This document shows positions 15,269 to 23,610 of a stretch of DNA of 38,648 nucleotides, piece by piece. The stretch comes from JAHWKV01 sp040905365 (GTDB lineage: Bacteria; Actinomycetota; CADDZG01; JAHWKV01). The DNA lies in NCBI GenBank assembly GCA_040905365.1, contig JBBDRQ010000037.1, positions 1 through 38,648 on the forward strand, given 5' to 3'. How positions within the stretch are numbered: position 1 is the stretch's first letter; every line of letters begins with the position of its first letter. The translations under genes were made by a program, and so were the position numbers. The notes under the pieces are model-generated. The model had not been told where the DNA came from, searched no databases, and worked only from the letters and a program-made list of their open reading frames with translations.

Positions 15269-16579
15269 ATGACCGGCGAAACCACTCACTTCACTCTCGA
15301 GGAATCCCAGATCCCATCGGCCTGGTTCAACGTGGTCCCCTCCATGCCGGTGCCGCCCGCTCCCCCGATCCACCCCGGCACCAAGCAGCCGGTGGGGCCC
15401 GAGGATCTGGCGCCGCTATTTCCCATGGCGCTCATCGGCCAAGAGGTCACCACCGACGAGTGGGTCGACATTCCCGGTCCGGTCATGGACGTCTACCGGA
15501 TGTACCGCGCCACGCCGCTGGTGCGCGCCCGCCGGCTGGAGAAACTGCTGGGCACGCCGGCCCGCATCTACTACAAGTACGAAGGAGTCTCCGCCGCGGG
15601 ATCGCACAAGCCCAACACCGCCATCGCCCAGGCGTACTACAACCAGGCGGAGGGGGTAAGGCGCATCGCCACCGAGACCGGCGCCGGCCAGTGGGGCAGC
15701 GCCATGGCCATGGCGTGTGCGTTCTTCGATCTCGAATGCCAGGTCTACATGGTGCGGGCTTCCTACGACCAAAAACCCGGCCGGCGCGTGATGATGCAGA
15801 CCTGGGGTGCCCGGGTGCTGCCCTCACCGTCCGAGGAGACCGCCGCCGGAAAGGCCATTCTGGCCGGCCACCCCGAGTCGGCCGGGTCCCTGGGTATCGC
15901 CATCTCCGAGGCGGTGGAGGACACCGTCCAACGCCAGGACACCAAGTACTGCCTCGGCAGTGTGCTCAACCACGTCCTGCTGCACCAGACCATCATCGGC
16001 TTGGAGGCCAAGGCTCAGCTGGAAAAGGCCGGCGACGCGCCCGGCGTGGTGATCGGCTCGGTAGGGGGCGGCTCGAACTTTGCCGGCCTGGCCTTCCCTT
16101 TTGTGCCCGACAAGACCAAAAGCGGCCGGGACATACGGTTCATCGCCGTGGAGCCGACCGCCTGCCCGACCCTTACCGAGGGCAGCTTCGAGTACGACTT
16201 CGGCGACACCGCCGAGACCACCCCGCTGCTCGAGATGTACACGCTCGGGCACCAATTCATCCCGCCGCCCATCCACGCCGGTGGGCTGCGCTACCACGGC
16301 GACGCTCCCCTGCTCTGCCGCCTGGTCAAAGACGGGGTCATCGAGGCGGTCGCCTACCCGCAGACCAAGGTCTTCGAGTCCGCAATCCAGTTTGCCCGGA
16401 CCGAAGGGATCATCCCTGCACCGGAGTCGGCCCATGCGGTGCGGGCCGCCATTGACGAGGCGCTGGCATGCAAGGAGACCGGAGACGACCGGGCGATCCT
16501 GTTCGGCCTGTCGGGTCACGGTCTGCTGGACCTGGGCGCCTACGAGTCGTATCTAAGAGGCGACCTGATGGACGTATGA
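15269..16579 (+). CDS. trpB2: TrpB-like PLP enzyme (tryptophan synthase beta, TrpB2 type)
   Basis: Condenses indole with serine, or acts on phosphoserine-like substrates, using PLP. At 436 residues it belongs to the longer TrpB2 branch. The PLP lysine is K114 in GVSAAGSHKPNTA. Other signatures: ETGAGQWGSAMAMAC, the conserved catalytic-loop region; SVGGGSNFAGL, which binds the PLP phosphate; and HAGGLRYHGDAP, characteristic of TrpB2. No trpA lies nearby, as is usual for TrpB2, which is thought to work alone and salvage indole. ATG 15269 follows AAGGAGGAA at normal spacing. The gene is preceded by a short direct repeat. Confidence 0.92.
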   Translation: MTGETTHFTLEESQIPSAWFNVVPSMPVPPAPPIHPGTKQPVGPEDLAPLFPMALIGQEVTTDEWVDIPGPVMDVYRMYRATPLVRARRLEKLLGTPARIYYKYEGVSAAGSHKPNTAIAQAYYNQAEGVRRIATETGAGQWGSAMAMACAFFDLECQVYMVRASYDQKPGRRVMMQTWGARVLPSPSEETAAGKAILAGHPESAGSLGIAISEAVEDTVQRQDTKYCLGSVLNHVLLHQTIIGLEAKAQLEKAGDAPGVVIGSVGGGSNFAGLAFPFVPDKTKSGRDIRFIAVEPTACPTLTEGSFEYDFGDTAETTPLLEMYTLGHQFIPPPIHAGGLRYHGDAPLLCRLVKDGVIEAVAYPQTKVFESAIQFARTEGIIPAPESAHAVRAAIDEALACKETGDDRAILFGLSGHGLLDLGAYESYLRGDLMDV

Positions 16580-16612
16580 GCGTGCGGCCATGAACCAGGA
16601 TCTCGAAGAATC

Positions 16613-16741
16613 CCGACGGCGGCTGCGCCCGTCTCCTGGAACGACTACGAGGTACTGGACGAGCGGTTGGTGCGGGTGTTTTTCACCAGCGGCGTCGAGC
16701 CGTGCTACGTGCTCGACCGTCGGTGCAAAATGCCTGCCTGA
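16613..16741 (+). pseudogene. Fragment of an unnamed actinobacterial secreted-protein family
   Basis: In the same frame as TrpB2, after its stop, the sequence reads IPTAAAPVSWNDYEVL, then VRVFFTSGVEPCYVLDR. I recognise this as an internal piece of a small actinobacterial lipoprotein-like family of unknown function whose members continue past LDRVEV. No start codon precedes it, and recognisable similarity stops at about 16717, where the sequence passes into the cut-off end of the BNR-repeat gene on the other strand. Both ends are missing, so it cannot be functional. Confidence 0.45.
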
Positions 16742-17690
16742 GCGGGGTCAAGTAGGCGCCGGACTGCGGCAGATCCGCCGAAAGCTCCCGCCAGGTGGTG
16801 CCCCGATCGGCCGTCTCGTAGACCCATACCAGCCCGTCCACGGTGACCCGGTCGACCTGGGACCCCAGCGGTATCACGAAGGCCCGGTCCGGGTTGGTCG
16901 GATCGATGGCCATCGGCAGACCGAAGTCCGACGGCAGGCCCTCGGCGATCGATTGCCAGCTTTGGGCCGCGTCGTCGGAGCGAAAGACGCCGTTGTGGAA
17001 CTGCAGGTACAGGGTGTCGGGCTCGACCGGCGAGCGATGCACGTTGTGGACGCACTGGATTTGGGCCTCGTCGGGGCCGTCCTCCGGCCAGCGGGGCAGG
17101 CCCCTGATCCGCCGCTCCCAGCTGGCGCCGCCGTCCTCGGTGTGCCAAACGCCCGCCGCCGATACCGCCACCTTGGATGGATCGCCGGGGAACGGGCAGA
17201 TCGAGTGCAGGCACAGGCCGCCGCCGCCCGCCTGCCAGTTGGGCCGCGTCGGCTCGTCCCACAAAGCACGGTTTAGCGCCCAGGATCGCCCGCCGTCCTC
17301 GCTTCTAAACAACGCCGCCGGGGCTACGCCGGCCCACACCTCGCCATCGGCTTCTCCGGGCTGAACCGCCCAGATCTTTTCCACCTTAGCGCCGGCGCCG
17401 TCGGGAAACGCCGGTCCCTCGGCCTGCTGCCACTGCCCGTCCGGTGCCCGTCCGGATCGCCGGTGAACCAGATCTTCGGCCCCACAATGCCGCCGGGGGC
17501 GAACTCGGCGAACTCCTCGGGAAAGTGCGTTACACCCGCCAGGTAGGTGTCGGTGCGGGGGTCGTAGCAGGCAAAATCGACCGGCACCTCGTCAAAGTGG
17601 CGGGCGACTACCTCCAGCGGCCCTTCCCGGTCGCCCCGCAGGACGAATAATCCCTTTCTGGTGCCCACCAGAACTTCGGTCTTGGCCACT
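16720..17690 (-). pseudogene. BNR-repeat (sialidase-like beta-propeller) glycosyl hydrolase-type protein, disrupted
   Basis: The start is GTG 17690 after a GGGGGG-rich site, reading AKTEVLVGTRKGLFVL, typical of bacterial WD40/YVTN/BNR-like propeller proteins with Asp-box repeats (SEDGGRSW, TEDGGASWE, SDDAAQSW, ADRGTTW). Two lesions are visible. A perfect 11-bp tandem duplication at 17434-17455 shifts the frame between FTGDPDG and QWQQAEGPAFPDGAG. The 3' end is lost after RQAFCTDG at about 16720, where the last propeller blade should continue, and it abuts the fragment on the plus strand. Without the duplication the frame is continuous from 17690 to about 16720. Function was probably an intracellular or surface propeller of unknown ligand. 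Confidence 0.75.
17434..17455 (+). repeat. 11-bp tandem duplication causing a frameshift
   Basis: TGCCCGTCCGG is present twice in direct succession (17434-17444 and 17445-17455). Removing one copy restores the reading frame of the BNR-repeat gene, so the second copy is a recent slippage or duplication event. Confidence 0.8.
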
Positions 17691-18035
17691 TGACCCCCCT
17701 TTCCCGGTGATCGTTGCTGCTCGACACGCCGGATTCGGCACATCCAGCGCAGTACTACCTGGCAACGATATCTAAGAAATGCATGAGTGCCCCAATTAGA
17801 GTCCCGGCAGATTCGCCACGTCCTACCGGCCGGCACCAAGACCTTCAGCCGAACTCTTGCCGTTCGGCCCTATCTGCTTGGCCATACGGCCCTCTTTCTT
17901 TGGACCAAAGGACTCCTTCGACCCGGCCGGCCTTAAAACCGCTGCGCCTGCTGCCGATAAAGACCCTAAGCCGAGCAACGGTCCCCTCTGATGGGTCCCG
18001 TAACCGGAAAGGATTTTGACGCAAGGAGGCAATAC
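17691..18035. other. Intergenic leader region before the exported-protein operon
   Basis: There is no convincing gene. The stretch 17960-18022 contains potential base-pairing (GACCC at about 17971 with GGGTC at about 17993; CCG-AGCAA-CGG between them) just upstream of the AAGGAGG that serves ATG 18036, so the leader may be structured. I could not match it to a riboswitch class. A 20-codon minus-strand ORF at 17823-17885 has only a weak binding site. Confidence 0.3.
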
Positions 18036-18575
18036 ATGAAACAGATCATCGAGCAAGCCAAAGGTCCGGCGGGCGGTAAGCGCCGGTGGGCACGGCTAAC
18101 CAGGAAGAAGCAGGTCGGGGTAATCCTCCTGCTGATGCTCAGCTCCTCGGTAGCCGCCTACGCATTTTGGTCCACGACCGGCAGCGGCAGTGGCAACACT
18201 CAGGCGTCCAGCAACGTGACGTCGACCGCTACAGCAGCCGTCTCGCCGGGAGTGGATTCCGACCTGTGGCCTGGCAACACGACCGCGGCGGCGCTTCAGT
18301 TCACCGTCGACAACCCGAACCCCTACGACATCACGTTTACGTCGGCCTCGGTTGGAACCATCACCGGTACCATCGACTGCCCGGACACCGAGTTTGAGGC
18401 CATCACCGGGTCGATAACTCTGTCGACTCCGCTGGCCGTACCCGCCGGTTCCTCCGCGGTAGCCGGTACCGTGCCCGGCGCTATCAAGCTGCTCAACCTC
18501 ACTACCAACCAGGATGACTGCCAGGGCGCCACCATCAGCGCCACAATCACCTTGACGGGTACGCAGGACCAGTAG
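18036..18575 (+). CDS. Exported protein with SipW-cognate-like signal segment, first of three
   Basis: A 179-residue exported protein. It has a basic N-terminus, then a hydrophobic segment at about residues 25-46 ending AYAFWSTTGSGSGNT, a layout like the signal segments of TasA/camelysin-type fibre proteins processed by SipW-like peptidases (resemblance only). The mature part is Thr/Ser/Ala-rich and beta-rich, with a FTVDNPNPYDITFTS motif shared with the next gene and one possible disulphide pair (C in TIDCPDTE and DDCQGAT). ATG 18036 follows AAGGAGG at ideal spacing. The next gene starts 21 bases after the stop, so they form an operon. Confidence 0.78.
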   Translation: MKQIIEQAKGPAGGKRRWARLTRKKQVGVILLLMLSSSVAAYAFWSTTGSGSGNTQASSNVTSTATAAVSPGVDSDLWPGNTTAAALQFTVDNPNPYDITFTSASVGTITGTIDCPDTEFEAITGSITLSTPLAVPAGSSAVAGTVPGAIKLLNLTTNQDDCQGATISATITLTGTQDQ

Positions 18576-18596
18576 CGCACCCAATAAAGGAGAGTC

Positions 18597-19073
18597 ATGG
18601 CCTCGATCGGAAAGTGGGCGGTGGGCGCCCTCCTCGCTGCGCTTGTACTGGGCGGCGGAGACGCCCACGCCCACTGGTCGACCTCCGGATCCGGTGACGG
18701 ATCGGCCAAGGCCGAGAGCCTGCTGACCGTCACGATCTCGGCGCTAGCCGGCGGCGATGCGCCAGAGACAACGCTTGTCCCGGGCGTATCCGCCGACGTC
18801 ATCGTGCGGGTCGACAACCCCAACACCTTCACGGTGGGCGTGTACAGCGTCGAGCAAAACGGCACGATTGTCCCAGATTCGGACCACTCCGGATGCAGCC
18901 CCACCGGCGTCACCTTCACGGCGCCCGCAAGCCCGCCGGAGCCGGCAATCACGCTCGATCCCGGCGAAACCCTGGTACATCTGCCGGATGCGGTAAGCAT
19001 GGACGACACCTCCGCCTCGGCGTGCCAGGGAGCCACTTTCGAGATCCCGGTAACGCTGACCGTCCGCCGATGA
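18597..19073 (+). CDS. Exported protein, second of three, related to its upstream neighbour
   Basis: A 158-residue exported protein with a signal peptide ending near GDAHAHWSTSGSGDG and a beta-rich mature domain. Shared with the previous gene are the WST(T/S)GSG motif after the signal, VDNPN(P/T) in the middle, and a cysteine in the terminal CQGATF/CQGATI motif, so the two are paralogues. No catalytic motif is visible; a structural surface role is likely. ATG 18597 has AAAGGAG upstream. Its TGA overlaps the ATG of the third gene by four bases. Confidence 0.75.
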   Translation: MASIGKWAVGALLAALVLGGGDAHAHWSTSGSGDGSAKAESLLTVTISALAGGDAPETTLVPGVSADVIVRVDNPNTFTVGVYSVEQNGTIVPDSDHSGCSPTGVTFTAPASPPEPAITLDPGETLVHLPDAVSMDDTSASACQGATFEIPVTLTVRR

Positions 19074-20692
19074 ACCGGGTTGTGCAAGTGTCGAGATCCA
19101 CATACCTGCCGTCGCTGCTCGCCGCGGCCCTTGTGCTTGGCAGCCCGTCCACCGCCCACGCCTTCTGGTCCTCCACCGACAGCAGCAACCACGCCGCGGC
19201 GGCGGCGGACGTGCTTCCGCAGGCCTCCACCCCCGCGGCGTCGGCCAGCACCGATACGGTGACAGTGGACTTTGCCCGCTCGTCTACGACCTCCGGCCGA
19301 GAGGTAACCAGTTACCTGATACGACGCTACGATTCGTCGACGGCGGAGACGGCCTCCACGTCGTTTGCCTGCAACTGGCCGAGCGGCACCACATTGGACT
19401 GCTCCGAGAGCTCAGTCCCGGATGGCACCTGGTACTACACAAGCACCGCACAGGTAGCCAACTCGGTGTGGGCCGGGCCCGAGAGCGCCAAGAGCGACGG
19501 GGTATCCGTCGACACGACTCCCCCGGCGGCGCCGTCGACTCCCGATCTGGCGGATGCTTCCGATACCGGGGACTCGAACACGGACAACCTCACCAGCGAC
19601 ACCGCCCCGACCTTCAACGGAACCGCGGAGGCCGGCTCTACGGTCACGATCTTTGCCGAAACCGCTCAGGTGGGCAGTGGGGTCGCGACTGACGGCGCCT
19701 ACTCGATCCAGGTCTCGACACTGTCCGAGGGAGAGCACTCGATCACCGCGCAGGCTACCGACGCAGCGGGCAACACCTCGCCGGCCTCCGGGGCGCTCTT
19801 GGTGACGGTGGACACAACTGCGCCGGAGGTAACCTCCACCGTCATAGCCAAACCCAACGGCTTTTTGGCCGGTTCCATCAAACAGGCCGGCAGCTACTAC
19901 GTTTACGCCAACATCACCGAAACCGGTGCCGGCGTCTCGAGCGTAACCGCCGACGTCACCACCGTCACCACCGGCGGCTCTACGGTGGCGCTGACCGCAG
20001 GTTCGTACTCGGCCAACGGGCTACCCTACAATTACCGCAGCGCCGCGCTGGATGCCACATCCGGACTCACCGACACCGAGGGTAGCCGGGGTTACTCGAT
20101 CGTCTCGACCGACGTCGCCGGCAACCAGCAAACCCAGGGGGCGTTCAGCGTGATCGTCGACAACACGGCGCCGGCCGCCTCAGACGTGCAGACCGCGGAT
20201 GGAGGCGGCACCGTCGGCCTGGCCCAGGCCGCGGACACCATCACCTTCACCTTCAGCGAGCAGATCGACCCGTACTCAATCCTGTCCGGTTGGGACGGCT
20301 CGTCCACCAGCGTCGTGGTGCGGCTGATCGACGGGGGCTGCACTCTGCTACTGCTCTGCAGCAACGACAGCTTCCGCATATTCGACGCCTCCAACAGCGC
20401 AGCTTTGCCGTTCGGCGCAGTCAACCTCGGACGGGCCGACTACCACGGGGGATTGGACCTGGCCGGCTCCCAGGACCCGATCACCTTCGGCGCCTCCGGC
20501 ACCCCCTCGGCGATGGTCCGTTCCGGCTCGACTATCACCATCACCATGGGCACGGCCAGCGGTACCGCCAACACCGCGGGAGGCAACGGAACCATGGTGT
20601 GGTCGCCTTCGACCAGCCCCTACGACGCGGCAGGTAACAACCTGTCGAGCACCAGCGCTACCGAGAGCGGCACGGCCGACAAGGAATTCTGA
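19070..20692 (+). CDS. Large exported protein with bacterial Ig-like domains
   Basis: A 540-residue secreted protein. The signal peptide ends near STAHAFWSSTDSSN, the same post-signal W-S-T motif as in the two genes before it. The mature chain holds a fibronectin-like segment (about residues 60-145), a bacterial Ig-like domain (APTFNGTAEAGSTVTIF to ATDAAGNTSPASGALLVTVDTTAP, about 175-260), a second similar segment ending VIVDNTAP, and a C-terminal beta domain. This is typical of surface adhesins or fibre-associated proteins. No sortase motif or C-terminal membrane anchor is visible. The ATG overlaps the preceding stop, so the three proteins are made together and may assemble into one surface structure (inference). 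A dedicated signal peptidase or sortase is not present in the window. Confidence 0.8.
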   Translation: MNRVVQVSRSTYLPSLLAAALVLGSPSTAHAFWSSTDSSNHAAAAADVLPQASTPAASASTDTVTVDFARSSTTSGREVTSYLIRRYDSSTAETASTSFACNWPSGTTLDCSESSVPDGTWYYTSTAQVANSVWAGPESAKSDGVSVDTTPPAAPSTPDLADASDTGDSNTDNLTSDTAPTFNGTAEAGSTVTIFAETAQVGSGVATDGAYSIQVSTLSEGEHSITAQATDAAGNTSPASGALLVTVDTTAPEVTSTVIAKPNGFLAGSIKQAGSYYVYANITETGAGVSSVTADVTTVTTGGSTVALTAGSYSANGLPYNYRSAALDATSGLTDTEGSRGYSIVSTDVAGNQQTQGAFSVIVDNTAPAASDVQTADGGGTVGLAQAADTITFTFSEQIDPYSILSGWDGSSTSVVVRLIDGGCTLLLLCSNDSFRIFDASNSAALPFGAVNLGRADYHGGLDLAGSQDPITFGASGTPSAMVRSGSTITITMGTASGTANTAGGNGTMVWSPSTSPYDAAGNNLSSTSATESGTADKEF

Positions 20693-20764
20693 TCGCATCG
20701 CCTCCCGCGGGCGGTTAGAGTCGAGCTTTGGATCCGGCGCGTATTGCGGCAAGGTGGTGCAAAC

Positions 20765-21346
20765 ATGAACTGCGGGATGAGAAAGATCGTGACGGCACTC
20801 TGTGCTTTGATGCTGATCGCCGCGGGGTGCAACCGGGGAGGGGGAGTCGCCGAACGCGGCGATCTGCCTATCGTCTCCCCCGGAACCACGGCCAGCCCGT
20901 CTGGCCCGGCGCTGTCCGGCGAGTGCTCGGCTGCCCCCGCCTCCCGGAACCGTCCACAGCAAACCGACCTTCCCAAACCGGTGCTCACCATGCGTGAACA
21001 GATCCTCGAGGCCGCCATCGACTGCGATTACGAGCGGCTCACCACCTTGGCCCTGGAGCCGGACGGGGCCTTCCAGTACAGCCTTACCCAGGAATCGGCC
21101 GGGCCCGACGCGCAGCCGGCGGAGTTCTGGCGCTCCCAGGAAGAGGCCGGGGACCGTCCGCTGGTGGCTCTGGTCGAGATCCTCACCTCCGAGCCCGAGA
21201 TTCAGCCGGTCACCGACCCCGAGGGCCCGGGCACCGGCTCCGGCGAGGAATACTACAACTGGCCGTCGGACGAGGAACCCCACCCCCGTGGTTACCAGAC
21301 TTCGATCACGTCCTCGGGTGACTGGATCCTGTTCCTACAGCAGTAA
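20765..21346 (+). CDS. Putative lipoprotein, actinobacterial family of unknown function
   Basis: A 193-residue protein with a lipoprotein signal (KIVTALCALMLIAAGC) followed by a Ser/Pro/Gly-rich linker. The conserved part includes a REQILEAAIDCDYERLTTLAL helix and a C-terminal Trp-containing strand (DWILFLQQ), reminiscent of NTF2-like folds. One cysteine in the linker (GECSAAP) and one in AAIDCDYE may form a disulphide. I recall related actinobacterial lipoproteins but no function. ATG 20765 has AAGGTGG upstream; another ATG at 20777 is possible. The next gene follows nine bases after the stop, so co-transcription is likely. Confidence 0.72.
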   Translation: MNCGMRKIVTALCALMLIAAGCNRGGGVAERGDLPIVSPGTTASPSGPALSGECSAAPASRNRPQQTDLPKPVLTMREQILEAAIDCDYERLTTLALEPDGAFQYSLTQESAGPDAQPAEFWRSQEEAGDRPLVALVEILTSEPEIQPVTDPEGPGTGSGEEYYNWPSDEEPHPRGYQTSITSSGDWILFLQQ

Positions 21347-21354
21347 GGACCGCT

Positions 21355-21771
21355 ATGGATTTTCGGATTCACCACGTGGCGATCAGCGTTACCGACATGC
21401 ACGCCTCCAAGGCCTTCTACGGCGAGCTGGGCTTTAGAGAGGTTATGAGCTGGGCCGCCCCCGGCGGCAGTCCGCAAATAGTGCACCTGAAGCTGGGCGA
21501 GACCCTGCTGGAGTTGTTCCGGTTCAACAATTACCGTCCGGCGCCGGGCTCGGCGGCCGAGCTCAAAACCGACCTGCCCCGCGTCGGCGCCAAGCACTTT
21601 GCGCTGGAGGTCGACTCGGTCGAGCAAGCCAAAGACTTCGTCCAGGACAGGGGCTGGGCAACCGAGGTAGAGATTGTCGAAGGCAAGACCGGGGTAAGGT
21701 ACTTCTTCATCCACGATCCCAGCGGCATCCTGCTGGAGTTCGTCGAGGACCGGCGGGACATTTTCTCTTGA
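21355..21771 (+). CDS. VOC family (glyoxalase/dioxygenase fold) protein
   Basis: A 138-residue single-domain vicinal-oxygen-chelate protein made of two beta-alpha-beta-beta-beta modules. Likely metal ligands are the histidine of IHHVAIS at the N-terminus, a glutamate in LLELF, the histidine of AKHFALEV and the terminal glutamate of ILLEFVED, so a divalent-metal enzyme is expected. The substrate cannot be told; relatives include lactoylglutathione lyases and ring-cleavage dioxygenases. ATG 21355 is preceded by AAGGA. It lies close behind the lipoprotein gene. Confidence 0.88.
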   Translation: MDFRIHHVAISVTDMHASKAFYGELGFREVMSWAAPGGSPQIVHLKLGETLLELFRFNNYRPAPGSAAELKTDLPRVGAKHFALEVDSVEQAKDFVQDRGWATEVEIVEGKTGVRYFFIHDPSGILLEFVEDRRDIFS

Positions 21772-21837
21772 CTGTAGGCTCCCTAACGGATTGACTAAGG
21801 TATACCTCAGATTCCACTCCCGTTCGGAGCGATCCCC

Positions 21838-22179
21838 ATGGTCCAATCAAGCGTCGTTGAAAGGATCGGACTACCGGCTTGCGCAGACGATTGTCCGCTG
21901 GTCTATCTGTGTCGCAAGTGCAAACAGCATGAGGCGGTGGCCGACTATCTCCACGAGCACAGCGGCGCGACGGTACAGACCGTGCGGTGCCAGAAGGTCT
22001 GCGAGAGCCCGGTAGCGGGGCTGCGGATCGATGGGCGCATGGAGTGGTTCGAAAGAGTCGACGGACCCAAGGCGCTTAGAGCCCTGGCGTCGCTTGCTTC
22101 GGGCTGGGCGCCCGATCAATTGCCTAAATCCCTGCGCAAGCGCCGGTCCAAAAAGCGATCGGGCCGGCCTCCTCGCTAG
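21838..22179 (+). CDS. Thioredoxin-like [2Fe-2S] ferredoxin-domain protein
   Basis: A 113-residue protein with paired cysteines in LCRKCKQ and RCQKVCES and further cysteines in ACADDCP. The pattern CRxC, then beta-alpha-beta, then CQKxCxxPVxGxRxDGRxEWFERV is that of small actinobacterial proteins with a thioredoxin-like [2Fe-2S] ferredoxin domain. An electron-transfer or sensing role is likely. The C-terminal tail is very basic (RKRRSKKRSGRPPR) and may bind nucleic acid or membrane. ATG 21838 has GGAGCG upstream. Its stop overlaps the end of the convergent TetR gene by four bases. Confidence 0.72.
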   Translation: MVQSSVVERIGLPACADDCPLVYLCRKCKQHEAVADYLHEHSGATVQTVRCQKVCESPVAGLRIDGRMEWFERVDGPKALRALASLASGWAPDQLPKSLRKRRSKKRSGRPPR

Positions 22180-22763
22180 TCCCACAGGGGTTCGGTCAGG
22201 TAGCGCTGTACCGCCGGTCCCACCGCTTCCACCAGCAGGTCGGGGTCGGCCGAGGCCAGAGGCTCCAGCTGGATGATATAGCGCATCATGGCCAGACCGG
22301 CCATGTGGGCCCCCACCAACGACGTGCGCAATTGGGCATGATCCACCTCCAGCGCAGCGGCCACCGGACCGATCACCTCTTCAGAGACCATGTCCCGCAG
22401 CATGGCCGCGGCATCCTCATGGGTCATCGCCGAGCGCAGCACCGCGATGAACGGGTCCGCGCCGGGGCTCTCCCAGGCACTAAAAAACAACCCGACCAGG
22501 GTCTCGCCGAGCCGGGCGCGATCGCCGCCGGTGAGCACCTGCACTATCCGGTCCGGATCAACAGGCAAGTGCATAGCCGCAACAAACAATGACCGCTTGT
22601 TGTCGAAGTAGTGATGGATCAGCGCCGGATCCACTCCGGCGCCGGCCGCTATCGCGCGCATAGTCGCCCCGGCATACCCCTGGTAGTGAAACACCTCCCG
22701 GGCGGCTTTGAGGATGGCCTCCTTGGTACCGCCCCACCCGGCGCGCCTGCCGCTGCGGGTCAA
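22176..22763 (-). CDS. TetR family transcriptional regulator
   Basis: A 195-residue repressor. The N-terminal helix-turn-helix is clear: AILKAAREVFHYQGYAGATMRAIAAGAGVDPALIHHYFDNKRSLFVAA. The C-terminal ligand domain resembles that of regulators of drug-exporter operons. The start is a TTG at 22763, one base after the stop of the preceding ATPase gene, so it is the last gene of permease-ATPase-ATPase-regulator. The perfect palindrome at 25561-25572 in front of the permease is the probable operator, which would make the operon self-regulated and inducible by a transported compound (inference). Confidence 0.9.
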   Translation of the reverse strand: MTRSGRRAGWGGTKEAILKAAREVFHYQGYAGATMRAIAAGAGVDPALIHHYFDNKRSLFVAAMHLPVDPDRIVQVLTGGDRARLGETLVGLFFSAWESPGADPFIAVLRSAMTHEDAAAMLRDMVSEEVIGPVAAALEVDHAQLRTSLVGAHMAGLAMMRYIIQLEPLASADPDLLVEAVGPAVQRYLTEPLWD

Positions 22764-22764
22764 G

Positions 22765-23610
22765 TTAGTGCGCCTTCGTCAAAGCCACGAACGTCTCCTC
22801 GAACGTCGCCGGCTCCACCGATATCCGGGCGGACAAACCGCTGGAGTCTAGCACCGCCTGCACGGTCGGTGAACCGCCGTCGGTTACCCGCACCGACCGG
22901 CCCCGCAGCCCCACCGTCAAGCCTCCTGCGTCCAAAGCGGTGAAGACCCCGGCCCAATCTTCGGCGCGCACCTCGACGACCTTGGAACCCGCGATTAGTT
23001 CGGCGACGCTCCCCTCAGCTATCACCCGGCCGGCCGCCATCAGCACCACCCGGTCGCACTCCTGCGCCTCGTTCATGTGGTGGCTGGTGACCAGCACGCC
23101 GCTGCCCTGCTCGGCCGCCGAGCGGATCCGGTCCCAGAGCTGAGTTCTGCCGAGCAGCCCCACTCCAGAAGTGGGCTCGTCGAGCACCAACAACTCGGGA
23201 GAGTGCAGCAAAGCCGCGTCGAAGGCCACCCGCCTGCGGTCCCCCAGCGACAGGTCGCCGACCAACCGGTCCCGTTCGACGTGCCCGGATCGTCCCGCGG
23301 ACACCCCGAACGCCCGGGCCACAAAGCTCAGGTTTTCGCCCACCGTCAGATCCTCGTACAGACCCAGCCCCTGAGGCACGTAGCCGATGCGCCGGCGGCC
23401 CGCGCGGCTGGGAGCCTCCCCGAGCAGACGAACGTCGCCGGAAGTGGGCCACAGGAGCCCCAGGGCCACCTTGATAAGAGTCGTCTTGCCGGCTCCGTTG
23501 GCGCCGAACAACCCGACCACCTCGCCGGCCGCCACGGTCAAGCCGGCGCGATCGAGAGCCGTCACGTCGCCGAAGCGTTTAGTCAGGCCGGTCAGCTCCA
23601 AAAGGTTCAC
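22765..23610 (-). CDS. ABC transporter ATP-binding protein with a degenerate signature
   Basis: A 281-residue nucleotide-binding subunit of an ABC-2 exporter. Walker A is GANGAGKTT, Walker B is LLVLDEP, and the H-loop lies in LVTSHHMNE. The signature reads LSLGDRRR instead of LSGGQxQR, so this site may hydrolyse ATP poorly and pair asymmetrically with the ATPase encoded upstream, which has a normal signature. The C-terminal 80 residues form a DUF-like tail seen in drug and heme exporters. The start is GTG 23610, overlapping the previous stop (GTGA); the open frame upstream to 23952 is antisense-frame noise inside the other ATPase. Confidence 0.88.
   Translation of the reverse strand: MNLLELTGLTKRFGDVTALDRAGLTVAAGEVVGLFGANGAGKTTLIKVALGLLWPTSGDVRLLGEAPSRAGRRRIGYVPQGLGLYEDLTVGENLSFVARAFGVSAGRSGHVERDRLVGDLSLGDRRRVAFDAALLHSPELLVLDEPTSGVGLLGRTQLWDRIRSAAEQGSGVLVTSHHMNEAQECDRVVLMAAGRVIAEGSVAELIAGSKVVEVRAEDWAGVFTALDAGGLTVGLRGRSVRVTDGGSPTVQAVLDSSGLSARISVEPATFEETFVALTKAH

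Noticed and set aside
17930..18035. Cyclic-di-GMP or cyclic-di-AMP riboswitch upstream of the exported-protein operon
   Set aside because: Fragments such as GATAAAG and GACGCAA are present, but the conserved cores and their order do not match; only generic pairing remains.
17823..18056. Minus-strand ORF, including a possible 20-residue peptide (MAKQIGPNGKSS...)
   Set aside because: The binding site is weak, there is no family resemblance, and it overlaps the leader of the exported-protein operon.
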